Origin: an uncultured Bacteroidales bacterium
Lineage (GTDB): Bacteria > Bacteroidota > Bacteroidia > Bacteroidales > F082
Assembly (NCBI GenBank): GCA_900318085.1
Contig: ONJF01000002.1
Span: 205,561 to 269,560 of the forward strand
Length of the DNA stretch: 64,000 bases
Direction: 5' to 3'
The notes under the pieces: generated by a model
What the model saw: the letters and a program-made list of their open reading frames with translations, nothing else
Told to the model about the DNA's origin: nothing
Database searches by the model: none
Made by a program: the position numbers and the translations under genes
Shown: positions 29,301 through 38,354 of the stretch, one piece after another
Numbering within the stretch: the stretch's first letter is position 1
Layout of the letters: each line of letters starts with the position of its first letter

Positions 29301-32300
29301 TGTTCGTTTTCGTTCAGGTTGACGAAACTCACTTCGATACCATCGGGGTTGTCGGCGCTGTTGAGCAACACATTGATGTCGACTAGGCCGTCGCCGAGAT
29401 ACATGCTCTTCTCGAGGCAGTTCGACCAGATGGTCTCGCTCTCACGAGGCAGGGCAAGTTGGTTGAGGTTGCCGCTGCCAGGAGTCGGAGTTGGGCCAGG
29501 AGTGCCACCATCTTCGAGGTAAGCACGAATCATCCATGTGCCGTCCAAAGCACCACCGGTAGCATTGTACAAGCCATCCCAGCTGATGCCGTCCATAGAG
29601 AGCCACTGGCTGTTGTCGTCGCCGCAATATTCAGCATAAGCAGCAACATATTGGCCATCGGAGTTGTTCATCACAATCCAGAGGTTCTGGGTAGGATCGA
29701 TAGCAATAGGCGCGCTCAATGTCCATTCGGCAAAGTCTTCACTGCCGGTGCAAGTGTAGGCTTCGGTGCCAACCAAAGTACCAGGAGCAGTATCGCCACC
29801 TTGGTAAATCAAGATGTTACCAGTGTGTGCAGTAGCATCATACATGCTCACCTTGGTCAACATATTGCCTTCATAGCTGCCACCAGGGAACATCACGCCC
29901 CAGTAGAAGGAGCCACCCGTAGTCAAACCGATAGCATCAATATTGACACCATCGTCATACATTAACCAACCGTCTCTGTTGGAAGCGCCATCGTTTTCAG
30001 TATGGCTACCAGCGGTAGTGCCATTCTTTGCAACGAAGTTACCTGAAGTTCTGTTGACGGCTTGAGGAGCAGTCCAGTGGATCGGAGTTTCGATCATTTC
30101 GCCGCGGTTGCCCTCATAAACAGCACCGACACCCCACTTGTAGATACCAGGTTCGAGGTCGGCCCACTCAACGTCGATGTAGACGGTGTCGGGCACCCAA
30201 ACGGTGGCCAACAGCACGGTGTTCTCTTCGGTATAAGGACCATCGTTGTAGCAGTTCGTACGATACACTCTGTAGTGTGACAGGGAGCGATTGCTATCAG
30301 CCATCACTAACTGTCTGCTTGAAGCATTGGGGTTGATGCTCTCAGAAATCACCCTATTGTCGCCCTTCGCAATGGTACGGAGTCTGCTGTCGATCTTGGC
30401 GCTTTGACTCATGGCTAGAGGAGCATTTTGGACACTCTTGGCAGAGCCGAGAACCACGCTGCGACCCGAACGGTCGGTGAAGTAGTTGCGCATGGTCCAA
30501 ACGCCACCGCCATAGTTTTCCCAGCCTTCGCCGGCATTCCACCAGTCACCATTCGGGTTGTTGTCGCTGTTGCACATGCCAGCGGGATAGCCCAGGCCAC
30601 CAGCCACGTTCACTTGCCAGATGACCCACAGGTCTTGGCTGCCGTTCACCGTAACAGGAGTGTCAAGATCCCAGTCGACCCATTCACCGAGACCAACGGG
30701 CAGGTCAACAGTTTGGGTGGACACCAAGGTACCTGCACCAGGAGTGTCGCCGCCTTGGTAGATGTTGCAGGTGTAGTTGCCACCCACAGCACCATAGAGG
30801 TCGTCGCTGAACATGGAGACCTTGGTCAGCAGGAAGCCGTTGTATTGGCCAGTGATGCTCGTCGGATAGTGGTAGCCGAAAGCAGGTTGGTCAGTCAGGT
30901 TCGAACGCAAGGCGTCGTTGAACTCGCCTTCCAGATAGGTGTGCCAACCGGCACCCACAGGTTCGGGTTGACGGTAGAAGGTGATGTAGTCGACATAGAA
31001 GCAGTCGTCATTGTTGTTCACGCTGCCATCCTTCTCATATCTCCACTGGAAGGTGTGGTCGCCAGCGGTGATGGGGAACTTGCGCTCGCCCCAACTGCCA
31101 GCACCGGTGTAGCTACCCATCTGGGTACCATCGATGAAGAAGTAACCATAGTCCCAACCTTGTTCACTCGAGATCTTGCCGAAGAAGCTCATCTCGCCGT
31201 CGGCGGGAATATTGACCGTCACGGTCATGTTGCTGATGACGCTGTTTACACCAGCACCGCCGCTCTTCATGCAGTAGGTGCCTTCATACGGATCGGTGGT
31301 GGTGATGCTCCAAGGATAGTTGGCGTCGATCTGCCAGTCAAACAGGCTGAAGTCGCCCGTCTCGAAGGGCTCGATGATCTCCTCACCAGGCAGGCCGCAG
31401 CCCCAGTACACCTTGACGTAAGGGCTCTCCGGGTCGAGGCTGTCGGGATAGTACTCGGCGATGACGGTGCAAACGGGATCGAAGTTCTCGTCCATGAGGA
31501 AGTTCACGGAGTCCACTTGGGCGTCGTAGGCCACGGTGAAGGGCAACGGATGGACCGTCACGACATCCTGATAGCCTTCCTTCGAAGCCACGGCATTGGT
31601 GTAGGTACCGGCATAGACCTGCTTGCTGTAGTAGCCATTGGCATCGGTCGTGGCAGTGTAGGTCTGGGTGTCGCCAAACTCATCTTGACCCGTCAGGGTG
31701 ACGATGGCATTTTCGATGCCGGTTTCGCCATCTTGCTCCCAAACATAGCCGTTGATACCCGTCTCGTTGGTGTAGCCGCTCACCTGCACGGTGATGGTGT
31801 TGGAGGGCATCGATTCGCCTTCGTCATAGATGGCGGTCACATAGTATTCATAGCCGTCCATGTTGTATTCCAGCGGACCGTCCACATAGCTCGTGGCACT
31901 CACATCATTGGTGTTGGTCTCGCCCACCTTCTCGCCATTGCGATAAATGTAATAGGTGCGGAAGGTACGGTCTTGGATGGCCGTCCAACTCAAAGTGACT
32001 TCTTGGTCGTCGAAGATGGTGTAGTCGTTGGCGACGAGGTCATGAGGCTTGTTGAGATGTGTGGTGAAGCCCCAGATTTCGCCGAGGGTTTCGCAACCTT
32101 CGCTGCCGTTACGCACATCCACTCTCCAGAAGTAGTTGGTGTTGTTCCAAAGGTCGGTCACCGTATAGCTTTCGGCGAGGTCGCTTGTCCAGTCAACGAG
32201 GACGGATTGCGGATGCTCCGGATCGGGATAGTAGGTTGTGCCGAACACCAAGCGATACTCCGTGGCGAAGTCGGGCAGATGCCATTTCAGGGTCACGCTG

Positions 32301-34270
32301 GCAGGTTCAATGCTGTCGGTGTCGTCAGCTGGAGTGGGACCGTAGGCCTGCTCGGGGCAGGGCATGGGCTCGGTGTTGATTTCGACTGTGAACGGGTCGG
32401 AAGTCGAAGAGGCTACGAGATAATAGGTGCCAGGGGTGACGGGCAGGTTCTCGATGACGGGACCTGCACTGATGTCGAGGCTGCCAGGATTGGGATTCGT
32501 GTTTTCGCTATAAGTCAGCGTGACATCGTCAATCCAAATCTCGTATTGGTCATAATCCAAATGGTGGAAAGCCACCCAAACCTCTTGACCGGCATAGGCG
32601 CTCAAGTCGACGGTGTGCTCACGCCAGTTGTTATAGCGGTTGTTGTGGCTGAAACGCACAGGGGCGTGATTGCCGCTACGGTCGGCCGTGCCGCCCCAAA
32701 CCATCGTGAAGTCGCTGGCGGTCGGGTTGTCGGTAGTGGCCACGCAGACCTCGAAATAGTCGGGATAGCCGTCGGAGCCATAGTCGACAAAAAAATTCAG
32801 GTTTGAACCCGTTTCCATGAGATACTTCTGGGGTGAGACGAGGTAGTTGTCGGCATCAATCGAAGTATAGGTGATGTCGCTGTAGGAAGCAGAGACCGCG
32901 AAGCCATCGGTGCCGTCGTGGCCCAGGCCAGTGTAGTCATAGCCCGACAATGCCATGCTGTTGCTGCTGTGGAACCAGTCGTTGCCGTCACCGTCGTTGT
33001 CGATGGTGGTCCAGTCTTGAAGGCCGCCTTCAAAGTCGAACACAGCGGTTGAACGGTTGTCGCGGCCATTGACTTGCGGGCCGGTGTAGTTGTTGTGGGC
33101 CATGGGACCTCCTTCACCGTAGAAATCCTCGGTGTAGAGGGCCACCTTGCCGTTTTCGCCGTCGCTGACGCTGGCATTCAGCACCGCATCGGCATCGATG
33201 ACAAGCTCAAACACGGCGTCGTTGCCTTCCTCGATGTTGGGGAAAGGAAGCGTGTAGTCGTTGTGCATGCCTGCGACCGTTTCCACATAGGGGAAGGTGA
33301 TTTCATCGTGCGGTCGCGGCATTTCGACGACGTCAGGAATCTCGGGAGCATAGAACTCAACGGTGACGGGCCAAACGGAAGCCGTGCGGCCTGCTTCTTG
33401 GTAAATGGCCACGAACTGGCGGTCGACAACGCCGGCTTCCACGCCATTGGTGCTGATGTCGAGGTCAACGGTTTCGTCGCGACCAATCAAGAAAGGCATT
33501 GCCATGTCACCCAGGACGAAGATACCGTCTTGGGGCGTGAAATCGAGGGTCGTCACCGTGGCGGCGGCACCTTCGCTTTTCAGTTGGAAGTGGAAAGGCT
33601 CCATCCAGGCCCCGACGGGACGGGTGCCCAAATTGAGGGTGTCCACTTCTTCCTCATTGACGAGGGCTACCAAACGGTGCTCGACGGGAGCACTCGCTTC
33701 GTAGACGAAAGTGGTTTGGGGCAGGAAATCGCGCACGATAGGCGTGATGGCTTCAAGGCTGGTGTAGCTGTAGTTCTGCACACAGGCTCCTGGAGCGTCG
33801 ATGCCCTTGAAAGTGATGGATTTGTAGTTACCTCTTATCGGTTGATAGACACCGATCAACAGGTTACCACCATGGTAGGTGTAGGGAGTGGTAAAGTCAA
33901 CCACCAGTTGCTCGCCCGTTCCGTCGAGGGGACCTTCGTAGACGATGGTCGCACCCTCAGTGCCATGGAACGCACTCATGGTGGTGTAGTCCACTTCCAT
34001 CAGGAAAACTTGAAAAGTTCCAGTCCAGGCCTCCAATGCAGGGAGGTCGATCTGGAACCTCAAGCTTGTGATGTCACTGTCGGCCATGCTGGCAAGGTCG
34101 GCAGCGGGCGTCACGAACTCCGCCTTTAGGTAGGCGTCGGCGTAAAAACCATAAACCGGCACATAAGCATTAGTGACAGTGCCTGTGTTTACGGTCAGCT
34201 CTTCGGCTCTCACCAGACCAGTTATGGCCAGCAAGAGCACCAAAACCATAGAAATTACTTTTTTTTGCAT
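26360..34270 (-). CDS. giant T9SS-secreted adhesin with gingipain/HagA-type DUF2436 domain
   Basis: A 2,636-residue surface protein. Signal peptide 1-22 (ITGLVRA). A cleaved-adhesin/choice-of-anchor-J jelly-roll spans ~410-590 (FDFEGGLQDW, then YEIWIDDVTL). Fibronectin III-like units follow at ~640-830, a carboxypeptidase-regulatory-like unit at ~838-910, and a second jelly-roll at ~965-1100. A module seen four times (~1110-1265, 1433-1590, 2010-2162, 2288-2430; core FYWGVMFPGGSYEGN, TKVSMYD, ending WMIRAY) is two clear and two diverged copies. DUF2436, the domain of Porphyromonas gingipains and HagA, spans ~1845-1980 (FEYTIPENADYGINPANI, IPAGTYDYAI, IWFAGN). A type A sorting domain ends it (~2560-2636, LFPNPTKGNVTI, VLGQVVFD, GMYMVRVN). 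No protease domain is visible, so it resembles HagA more than a gingipain. Ligand unknown. Confidence 0.9.
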   Translation of the reverse strand: MQKKVISMVLVLLLAITGLVRAEELTVNTGTVTNAYVPVYGFYADAYLKAEFVTPAADLASMADSDITSLRFQIDLPALEAWTGTFQVFLMEVDYTTMSAFHGTEGATIVYEGPLDGTGEQLVVDFTTPYTYHGGNLLIGVYQPIRGNYKSITFKGIDAPGACVQNYSYTSLEAITPIVRDFLPQTTFVYEASAPVEHRLVALVNEEEVDTLNLGTRPVGAWMEPFHFQLKSEGAAATVTTLDFTPQDGIFVLGDMAMPFLIGRDETVDLDISTNGVEAGVVDRQFVAIYQEAGRTASVWPVTVEFYAPEIPDVVEMPRPHDEITFPYVETVAGMHNDYTLPFPNIEEGNDAVFELVIDADAVLNASVSDGENGKVALYTEDFYGEGGPMAHNNYTGPQVNGRDNRSTAVFDFEGGLQDWTTIDNDGDGNDWFHSSNSMALSGYDYTGLGHDGTDGFAVSASYSDITYTSIDADNYLVSPQKYLMETGSNLNFFVDYGSDGYPDYFEVCVATTDNPTASDFTMVWGGTADRSGNHAPVRFSHNNRYNNWREHTVDLSAYAGQEVWVAFHHLDYDQYEIWIDDVTLTYSENTNPNPGSLDISAGPVIENLPVTPGTYYLVASSTSDPFTVEINTEPMPCPEQAYGPTPADDTDSIEPASVTLKWHLPDFATEYRLVFGTTYYPDPEHPQSVLVDWTSDLAESYTVTDLWNNTNYFWRVDVRNGSEGCETLGEIWGFTTHLNKPHDLVANDYTIFDDQEVTLSWTAIQDRTFRTYYIYRNGEKVGETNTNDVSATSYVDGPLEYNMDGYEYYVTAIYDEGESMPSNTITVQVSGYTNETGINGYVWEQDGETGIENAIVTLTGQDEFGDTQTYTATTDANGYYSKQVYAGTYTNAVASKEGYQDVVTVHPLPFTVAYDAQVDSVNFLMDENFDPVCTVIAEYYPDSLDPESPYVKVYWGCGLPGEEIIEPFETGDFSLFDWQIDANYPWSITTTDPYEGTYCMKSGGAGVNSVISNMTVTVNIPADGEMSFFGKISSEQGWDYGYFFIDGTQMGSYTGAGSWGERKFPITAGDHTFQWRYEKDGSVNNNDDCFYVDYITFYRQPEPVGAGWHTYLEGEFNDALRSNLTDQPAFGYHYPTSITGQYNGFLLTKVSMFSDDLYGAVGGNYTCNIYQGGDTPGAGTLVSTQTVDLPVGLGEWVDWDLDTPVTVNGSQDLWVIWQVNVAGGLGYPAGMCNSDNNPNGDWWNAGEGWENYGGGVWTMRNYFTDRSGRSVVLGSAKSVQNAPLAMSQSAKIDSRLRTIAKGDNRVISESINPNASSRQLVMADSNRSLSHYRVYRTNCYNDGPYTEENTVLLATVWVPDTVYIDVEWADLEPGIYKWGVGAVYEGNRGEMIETPIHWTAPQAVNRTSGNFVAKNGTTAGSHTENDGASNRDGWLMYDDGVNIDAIGLTTGGSFYWGVMFPGGSYEGNMLTKVSMYDATAHTGNILIYQGGDTAPGTLVGTEAYTCTGSEDFAEWTLSAPIAIDPTQNLWIVMNNSDGQYVAAYAEYCGDDNSQWLSMDGISWDGLYNATGGALDGTWMIRAYLEDGGTPGPTPTPGSGNLNQLALPRESETIWSNCLEKSMYLGDGLVDINVLLNSADNPDGIEVSFVNLNENEQANNPMASITLDETGFYSWDSFRKGDYLVKIDFDGYYPIEDTVHIWDETHLRYVMTEIIYGVDNLYVSRTGWAMWEPNGTPGEGDRHLEYFKVMCTSIDGEPIFNADTEHPFCQVDTDELVEGEHYICKVAAVYSTGMSDWTECVWQYESCEHYNGTLNGVTVNGNTISWDYPTGTGPVPPPQPGENAVVVLNVPTDIWGDGSGYQMLLDADATMYTQLAAAMYFDEIGSFDGFEYTIPENADYGINPANIVVNNSVAIEIPAGTYDYAIINPDKVSTIWFAGNSGNAESKGDDMVYEAGKMYTYTLSSSGTGDMINLTITDRNGMVSVPTGENVATLASAIRTAENLANRDGEWYYYDNGVNVDGIGTGGGQFYWAVMFPAGSYNGNTVTKVSAYDYMAMTGNVTIYNDGATAPANQVGQMDVTFTGAEDFVEFTFAEPVTIDPTKNVWVVFFNESGATYPAACCDNTGDANGRWVSMDGVDWMDILEAAPTLNYTWMIRAYIEEGTTPPPTPGETDCIGAMIFADGEWEAFVPVPTNTYEYTGNASEVCVRMVYPGTAELPDNNYYYAMSCPECIEIAQACESDITIHGEALTATDQSKIWWGEQPVPGNEWLSYLPIDDEIPVEGTLGAQGIPFYWGCMYPASMIAEQGFTSGVIDQIWYIDVGDPELTGNCEVHIYLGGDNAPQTEITSQTYYIDGEQGLKPIQLDQPVAIDGTQNLWVLFYTDGSIDAPAPMTTYLDDPNTMWMGVQDMWVPLSSFGYTYSFIQFVHVTNGGKGDFLTMNDGTSTHFTNGMTREANLVVKPVSMSSFNATSLRDDNGAPVKYNVYRSTDNVNYTLIGEVPYVEGQTYYEYIDTPETSADYYYQVRTVYEDGCESVPALNADDLTQDYVLIAVNVGMNEQSDEVALFPNPTKGNVTIQASGMNHITVVSVLGQVVFDTEVNADEYTLNMAQFNKGMYMVRVNTANGMTVKRVTVMQ

Positions 34271-34375
34271 AAAAAAAAGATTTGATAATTAATAATGATT
34301 GAATAAAACTTGGAGTGTAGAATGCACTCTGCATACTTTAGTTGAAATAATGGCTTGTAGAATAACAATGAAAAG

Positions 34376-34414
34376 AAAAAATGCCGCAAGACGGACAACT
34401 TGCGACATTTTTAA
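34376..34414. terminator. bidirectional terminator-like hairpin in the adhesin leader
   Basis: A stem ATGCCGCAAG ... CTTGCGACAT (34381-34390 and 34399-34408; one G-U pair) has a T tract on each strand (TTTTT on plus, TTTTTT on minus). It lies within the inferred 5' leader of the adhesin gene. Confidence 0.6.
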
Positions 34415-34479
34415 GCAAAAATTCACCTGTTTGATTAACCAAATCAATTCAGTCAGCAAGTTAGGTGCAAAAAGTCTCC

Positions 34480-34487
34480 CAAAAGTA
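34480..34487 (-). promoter_or_regulatory. -7 promoter box for adhesin leader or small RNA
   Basis: TACTTTTG on the minus strand matches TAnnTTTG, about 210 bases upstream of the adhesin start and ~70 bases upstream of the terminator-like hairpin. Confidence 0.4.
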
Positions 34488-34579
34488 ACTTGGTGTTTGG
34501 ACATTGCCGGCAAAATATTCCGAAGCAAAACTGTTTCGGAATATTTGTATCTTTATGAATCAGTTTAGATAAAATCTCC

Positions 34580-34587
34580 TATCTTTG
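34580..34587 (+). promoter_or_regulatory. -7 promoter box for purL
   Basis: TATCTTTG fits TAnnTTTG, 32 bases before the purL start. Confidence 0.65.
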
Positions 34588-34619
34588 CGCCATCGTTTTA
34601 TGCATAAAACCTTGCGCTT

Positions 34620-37600
34620 ATGATATGCTTTTTCCAATCTGATAATCAAAAGGTTATCGCTGTTGATTCCAAATCCGAGCTTTCGAAGGAAACAGTCTCC
34701 AAACTCTCTTGGCTGTTCGGCAATGCCGAAAAAATTGAAAAAGATACGGTGAAAGGACATTTTATCGGTCCGCGTCGTGAAATGATTACGCCTTGGAGCA
34801 CTAACGCCGTCGAAATCACCCAAAACATGGGCATCAAAGGCATCGTCCGCATCGAGGAGTTCCACAAGGTGGAGTCGAAGGACGCACCCTACGACCCGAT
34901 GCTCCAAAACCGTTACAAGGACCTCGACCAAAAGGTGTTCACCGTCGACCGCAAGCCTGAACCGCTGCAATATATTGACGACATCGAGGCCTACAACCAA
35001 CAGGAAGGTCTGGCTTTGAGCGAAGAGGAGATGGAATACCTGAAAGGCATATCCGAAAAGATTGGACGCAAACTTACTGACAGTGAGGTGTATGGTTTTG
35101 CACAGGTCAATTCCGAACACTGCCGCCATAAGATCTTCAACGGCACTTTCATCATCGATGGCAAGCGCATGCCCAACACGCTCTTTGCCCTCATCAAGAA
35201 GACCTCGAAGATGAACCCTAACCGTCTCGTTTCGGCTTATAAGGACAATGTGGCCTTCATTCTCGGTCCCAAGGTGGAACAGTTCGCTCCTGCCGAGCCC
35301 AACAAGCCTTCTGCCTTCCAGATAAAGCCCATCGAGACGGTGATTTCGCTGAAAGCCGAGACGCATAACTTCCCGACCACTGTGGAGCCTTTCAACGGTG
35401 CTGCCACTGGTACGGGCGGTGAGATCCGCGACCGTTTGGCTGGTGGTCAGGGTAGCCTGCCTTTGGCGGGCACTGCCGTCTATATGACCTCCTATCCCCG
35501 CACGGAGCAAGGCCGTGAATGGGAGAAGGACATCGAGCCGCGCAAGTGGCTCTATCAGACCCCGGAAGAGATCCTCATCAAGGCTTCCAATGGTGCCTCC
35601 GACTTCGGCAACAAGTTCGGCCAGCCCCTTATCAACGGCAGCTTGCTGACCTTTGAGCATAGCGAGAAAGAGACTTTGGGCTATGACAAGGTCATCATGC
35701 TGGCGGGCGGCATCGGCTTCGCCAAGGTGAAGGACGCCAAGAAGCTGGAACCCGAGGAAGGTGATGTCATCATCGTGTTGGGCGGCGACAACTACCGCAT
35801 CGGCATGGGTGGCGGTGCGGTGTCGAGCGTCGACACAGGTCAATATAGCAACGCCATCGAGCTGAACGCCGTGCAGCGTGCCAACCCCGAGATGCAGAAA
35901 CGCGTGAGCAATGTCATCCGTGCCATGGCAGAAAGTAGCGACAACCCCATCCGTAGCATTCACGACCACGGCGCGGGCGGCCACCTCAACTGCCTCTCCG
36001 AGCTCATCGAAGACGCAGGCGGTGTGGTCTATGTCGACAACCTGCCCGTCGGTGACCCGACCCTTTCCGACAAGGAGATCATCGGCAATGAGTCGCAGGA
36101 GCGTATGGGCCTCTTGGTCAACAAGAAGGACATCGCTCTCATCAAGGAGACTGCCGAGCGCGAGCGTGCCCCTTATTACGAGGTGGGCGAGGTGACAGGT
36201 GACGAACGCCTCCGTTTCGTTCGCAAGAAAGGCAAGGCCCCCATCGACTTGGCCATCTCCGACTTCTTCGGCAGCGCCCCCAAGACGATATTGAAGGACA
36301 AGACTAAGCCCTATCATTTCAAGAAGATCAGCTATACCAAACGCGACATACACAAATACCTCAACAATGTGCTGCAGATGGAAGCCGTGGCTTGTAAGGA
36401 CTGGCTCACCAACAAGGTGGACCGCTCCGTGACCGGTCGCGTGGCACAGCAGCAATGCGTGGGTGAGGTGCAGCTGCCGTTGAGCAACCTCGGCATCAGC
36501 GCCTTGGACTACAACGGCAAGCGAGGCATCGCCACGGCTTTGGGTCATGCCCCGATTGCGGGCCTCATCGACCCGGCCGCCGCTTCACGTCTCTCGGTCT
36601 CCGAAGCCTTGACCAACATCCTCTGGGCCCCCATCGAAGGCAACCTCGCCGGGGTTTCTTTGAGTGCCAACTGGATGTGGCCTGCCAAACAGGAAGGCGA
36701 GACGGCCCGCCTCTATGAGGCCGTGAAGGCCTTGAGCGACTACTGCGTGGCCTTGGGCATCAATGTGCCGACGGGTAAGGACAGCCTCTCCATGACGCAG
36801 AAATACCCCAATGGCGAGAAGGTCGTCGCTCCTGGTACGGTCATCGTCTCCGCTGCCGGCGAGGTGTCGAACATCCGCCAAGTGGTGCGCCCCGTGGTGA
36901 AAGCCGACGAGAACACCGAGCTCCTTTACATCGATTTCTCGAAAGACGGCTTTGAGTTGGGTGGCAGCAGCTTTGCCCAAAGCATCGGTGCTATCGGCCA
37001 GGCCGTTCCCGATGTGAAGAGCGTCAACTACTTCAAGAAATGTTTCGATGCCATCCAAAAGCTCATCGAGAGTAACCTTGTCTTGGCGGGTCACGATGTG
37101 TCGGCAGGTGGTTTGATCACCACTTTGTTGGAAATGAACTTCGCCAATACCACTTATGGCATGAACCTCGACATGACTGCCTTCGACAAGGATGATCTGA
37201 TGGCTGTGTTGTTCTGCGAGAAGCCCTCGGTGGTCATCCAAGTTTCCAACGACGGCATCGCCAACCGCATGCTGCGCGAGTTAGGCATCAACTTCAAGAT
37301 GATTGGCAAGCCGCAAGCCAAACGTCAAATCAACATCGCACACGGCGACCACAACTATATCTTCGACATCGACGAGCTGCGCGACACATGGTTCAAGTCG
37401 TCATATCTCCTCGACCGCAAGCAGAGCGGTCCCCGCAAAGCCATGGAGCGTTTCATGAACTACAAGAAACAGTACCTGCACTATAGTTTTGGACGCAGCT
37501 TTACCGGTACCGCAACCAGCCTCGGCATCGATATGCATCGCCGCAAGCCCACGGGCATCAACGCGGCTATCATCCGCGAGAAGGGCTGTCAGTGCGACCG

Positions 37601-38309
37601 TGAGATGGCATACGCACTCTATCTCGCTGGCTTCGATGTGAAGGATGTCACCATGACCGACCTCGCCACAGGCCGCGAAGACTTGACGGATGTCAATATG
37701 ATCGCCTTCGTGGGCGGTTTCTCCAACTCCGATGTGCTCGGTTCGGCCAAAGGCTGGGCAGGCGCCTTCCTTTACAATAAGAAAGCCAAGAAGGCCTTGG
37801 ATGACTTCTATGCCCGTGAGGACACCCTCAGCCTTGGCGTGTGCAACGGCTGCCAGCTGATGATGGAACTCGGCCTGCTCTATCCCGACCATGAAGAACA
37901 TCCCGTGATGATGCACAATGACTCGCATAAGTTCGAGTCGGGCTTCCTCAATGTGGAGATCGGCCAGAACGAGAGTGTGATGCTCAAGTCGTTGTCGGGC
38001 CGCCGCCTCGGCGTGTGGATTGCCCACGGCGAGGGTCGTTTCTACTTCCCTTGCTATCGCGACCAATACAAGATCGTGATGACTTACGGTCAGGACGAAT
38101 ACCCGGGCAACCCCAACGGCAGCGACTGGTCGACGGCCGCAGTCTGCTCCAACGACGGTCGCCATCTCGCCATGATGCCGCACCTCGAGCGCGCCTTCCT
38201 GCCCTGGCAGTGGGCCTATTATCCTGAAGATCGCAAGAACGATGAAGTGTCGCCTTGGATGGAGGCTTTCGTGAATGCCCGTAAGTGGGTGGAGGAGAAC
38301 AAGAAATAA
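34620..38309 (+). CDS. purL: phosphoribosylformylglycinamidine synthase
   Basis: A 1,229-residue single-chain (large type) FGAM synthase of purine biosynthesis: FGAR + ATP + glutamine to FGAM. It has an N-terminal PurS-like region, two AIRS/ATP-grasp-like halves (VNSEHCRHKIFNGTF, ETHNFPTTVEPFNGAATGTGGEIRDR, ISDFFGSAPK, SVTGRVAQQQCVG, GHDVSAGGLITTLLEM), and a C-terminal class I glutaminase with the nucleophile Cys in LGVCNGCQLMMELG (~1075) and His/Glu in MPHLERAFLPWQW. It is monocistronic from its own -7 box. A lipoprotein gene follows 45 bases later. Confidence 0.97.
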   Translation: MICFFQSDNQKVIAVDSKSELSKETVSKLSWLFGNAEKIEKDTVKGHFIGPRREMITPWSTNAVEITQNMGIKGIVRIEEFHKVESKDAPYDPMLQNRYKDLDQKVFTVDRKPEPLQYIDDIEAYNQQEGLALSEEEMEYLKGISEKIGRKLTDSEVYGFAQVNSEHCRHKIFNGTFIIDGKRMPNTLFALIKKTSKMNPNRLVSAYKDNVAFILGPKVEQFAPAEPNKPSAFQIKPIETVISLKAETHNFPTTVEPFNGAATGTGGEIRDRLAGGQGSLPLAGTAVYMTSYPRTEQGREWEKDIEPRKWLYQTPEEILIKASNGASDFGNKFGQPLINGSLLTFEHSEKETLGYDKVIMLAGGIGFAKVKDAKKLEPEEGDVIIVLGGDNYRIGMGGGAVSSVDTGQYSNAIELNAVQRANPEMQKRVSNVIRAMAESSDNPIRSIHDHGAGGHLNCLSELIEDAGGVVYVDNLPVGDPTLSDKEIIGNESQERMGLLVNKKDIALIKETAERERAPYYEVGEVTGDERLRFVRKKGKAPIDLAISDFFGSAPKTILKDKTKPYHFKKISYTKRDIHKYLNNVLQMEAVACKDWLTNKVDRSVTGRVAQQQCVGEVQLPLSNLGISALDYNGKRGIATALGHAPIAGLIDPAAASRLSVSEALTNILWAPIEGNLAGVSLSANWMWPAKQEGETARLYEAVKALSDYCVALGINVPTGKDSLSMTQKYPNGEKVVAPGTVIVSAAGEVSNIRQVVRPVVKADENTELLYIDFSKDGFELGGSSFAQSIGAIGQAVPDVKSVNYFKKCFDAIQKLIESNLVLAGHDVSAGGLITTLLEMNFANTTYGMNLDMTAFDKDDLMAVLFCEKPSVVIQVSNDGIANRMLRELGINFKMIGKPQAKRQINIAHGDHNYIFDIDELRDTWFKSSYLLDRKQSGPRKAMERFMNYKKQYLHYSFGRSFTGTATSLGIDMHRRKPTGINAAIIREKGCQCDREMAYALYLAGFDVKDVTMTDLATGREDLTDVNMIAFVGGFSNSDVLGSAKGWAGAFLYNKKAKKALDDFYAREDTLSLGVCNGCQLMMELGLLYPDHEEHPVMMHNDSHKFESGFLNVEIGQNESVMLKSLSGRRLGVWIAHGEGRFYFPCYRDQYKIVMTYGQDEYPGNPNGSDWSTAAVCSNDGRHLAMMPHLERAFLPWQWAYYPEDRKNDEVSPWMEAFVNARKWVEENKK

Positions 38310-38354
38310 GACCAATCAATTACAAGTTCAACTATAATTAGAAAGGGAAAGCTT

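Larger units (their letters stand above)
34271..34619. other. 349-base divergent intergenic region with hairpins and promoters
   Basis: It lies between the adhesin (minus) and purL (plus). It holds a minus-strand -7 box (34480-34487), a terminator-like hairpin (34381-34410) between that box and the adhesin, a second perfect 10-bp hairpin AATATTCCGA ... TCGGAATATT (~34514-34543), and the purL promoter box (34580-34587). The open frames here show no protein-like features. Confidence 0.65.

Noticed and set aside
30428-32806. Long plus-strand open frame (792 codons) inside the adhesin region
   Set aside because: It lies opposite the giant adhesin, has no start context or domain, and its composition (Val/His/Asp-rich) is typical of a reverse-frame shadow.
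34299-34568. 89-codon plus-strand open frame in the adhesin-purL gap
   Set aside because: It has no signal, domain or -7 box, and it spans two hairpins that look like regulatory structure.
34560-36548. Long minus-strand open frame (662 codons) opposite purL
   Set aside because: It is fully antisense to a clear purL coding sequence with conserved motifs, and its own translation shows no family features.
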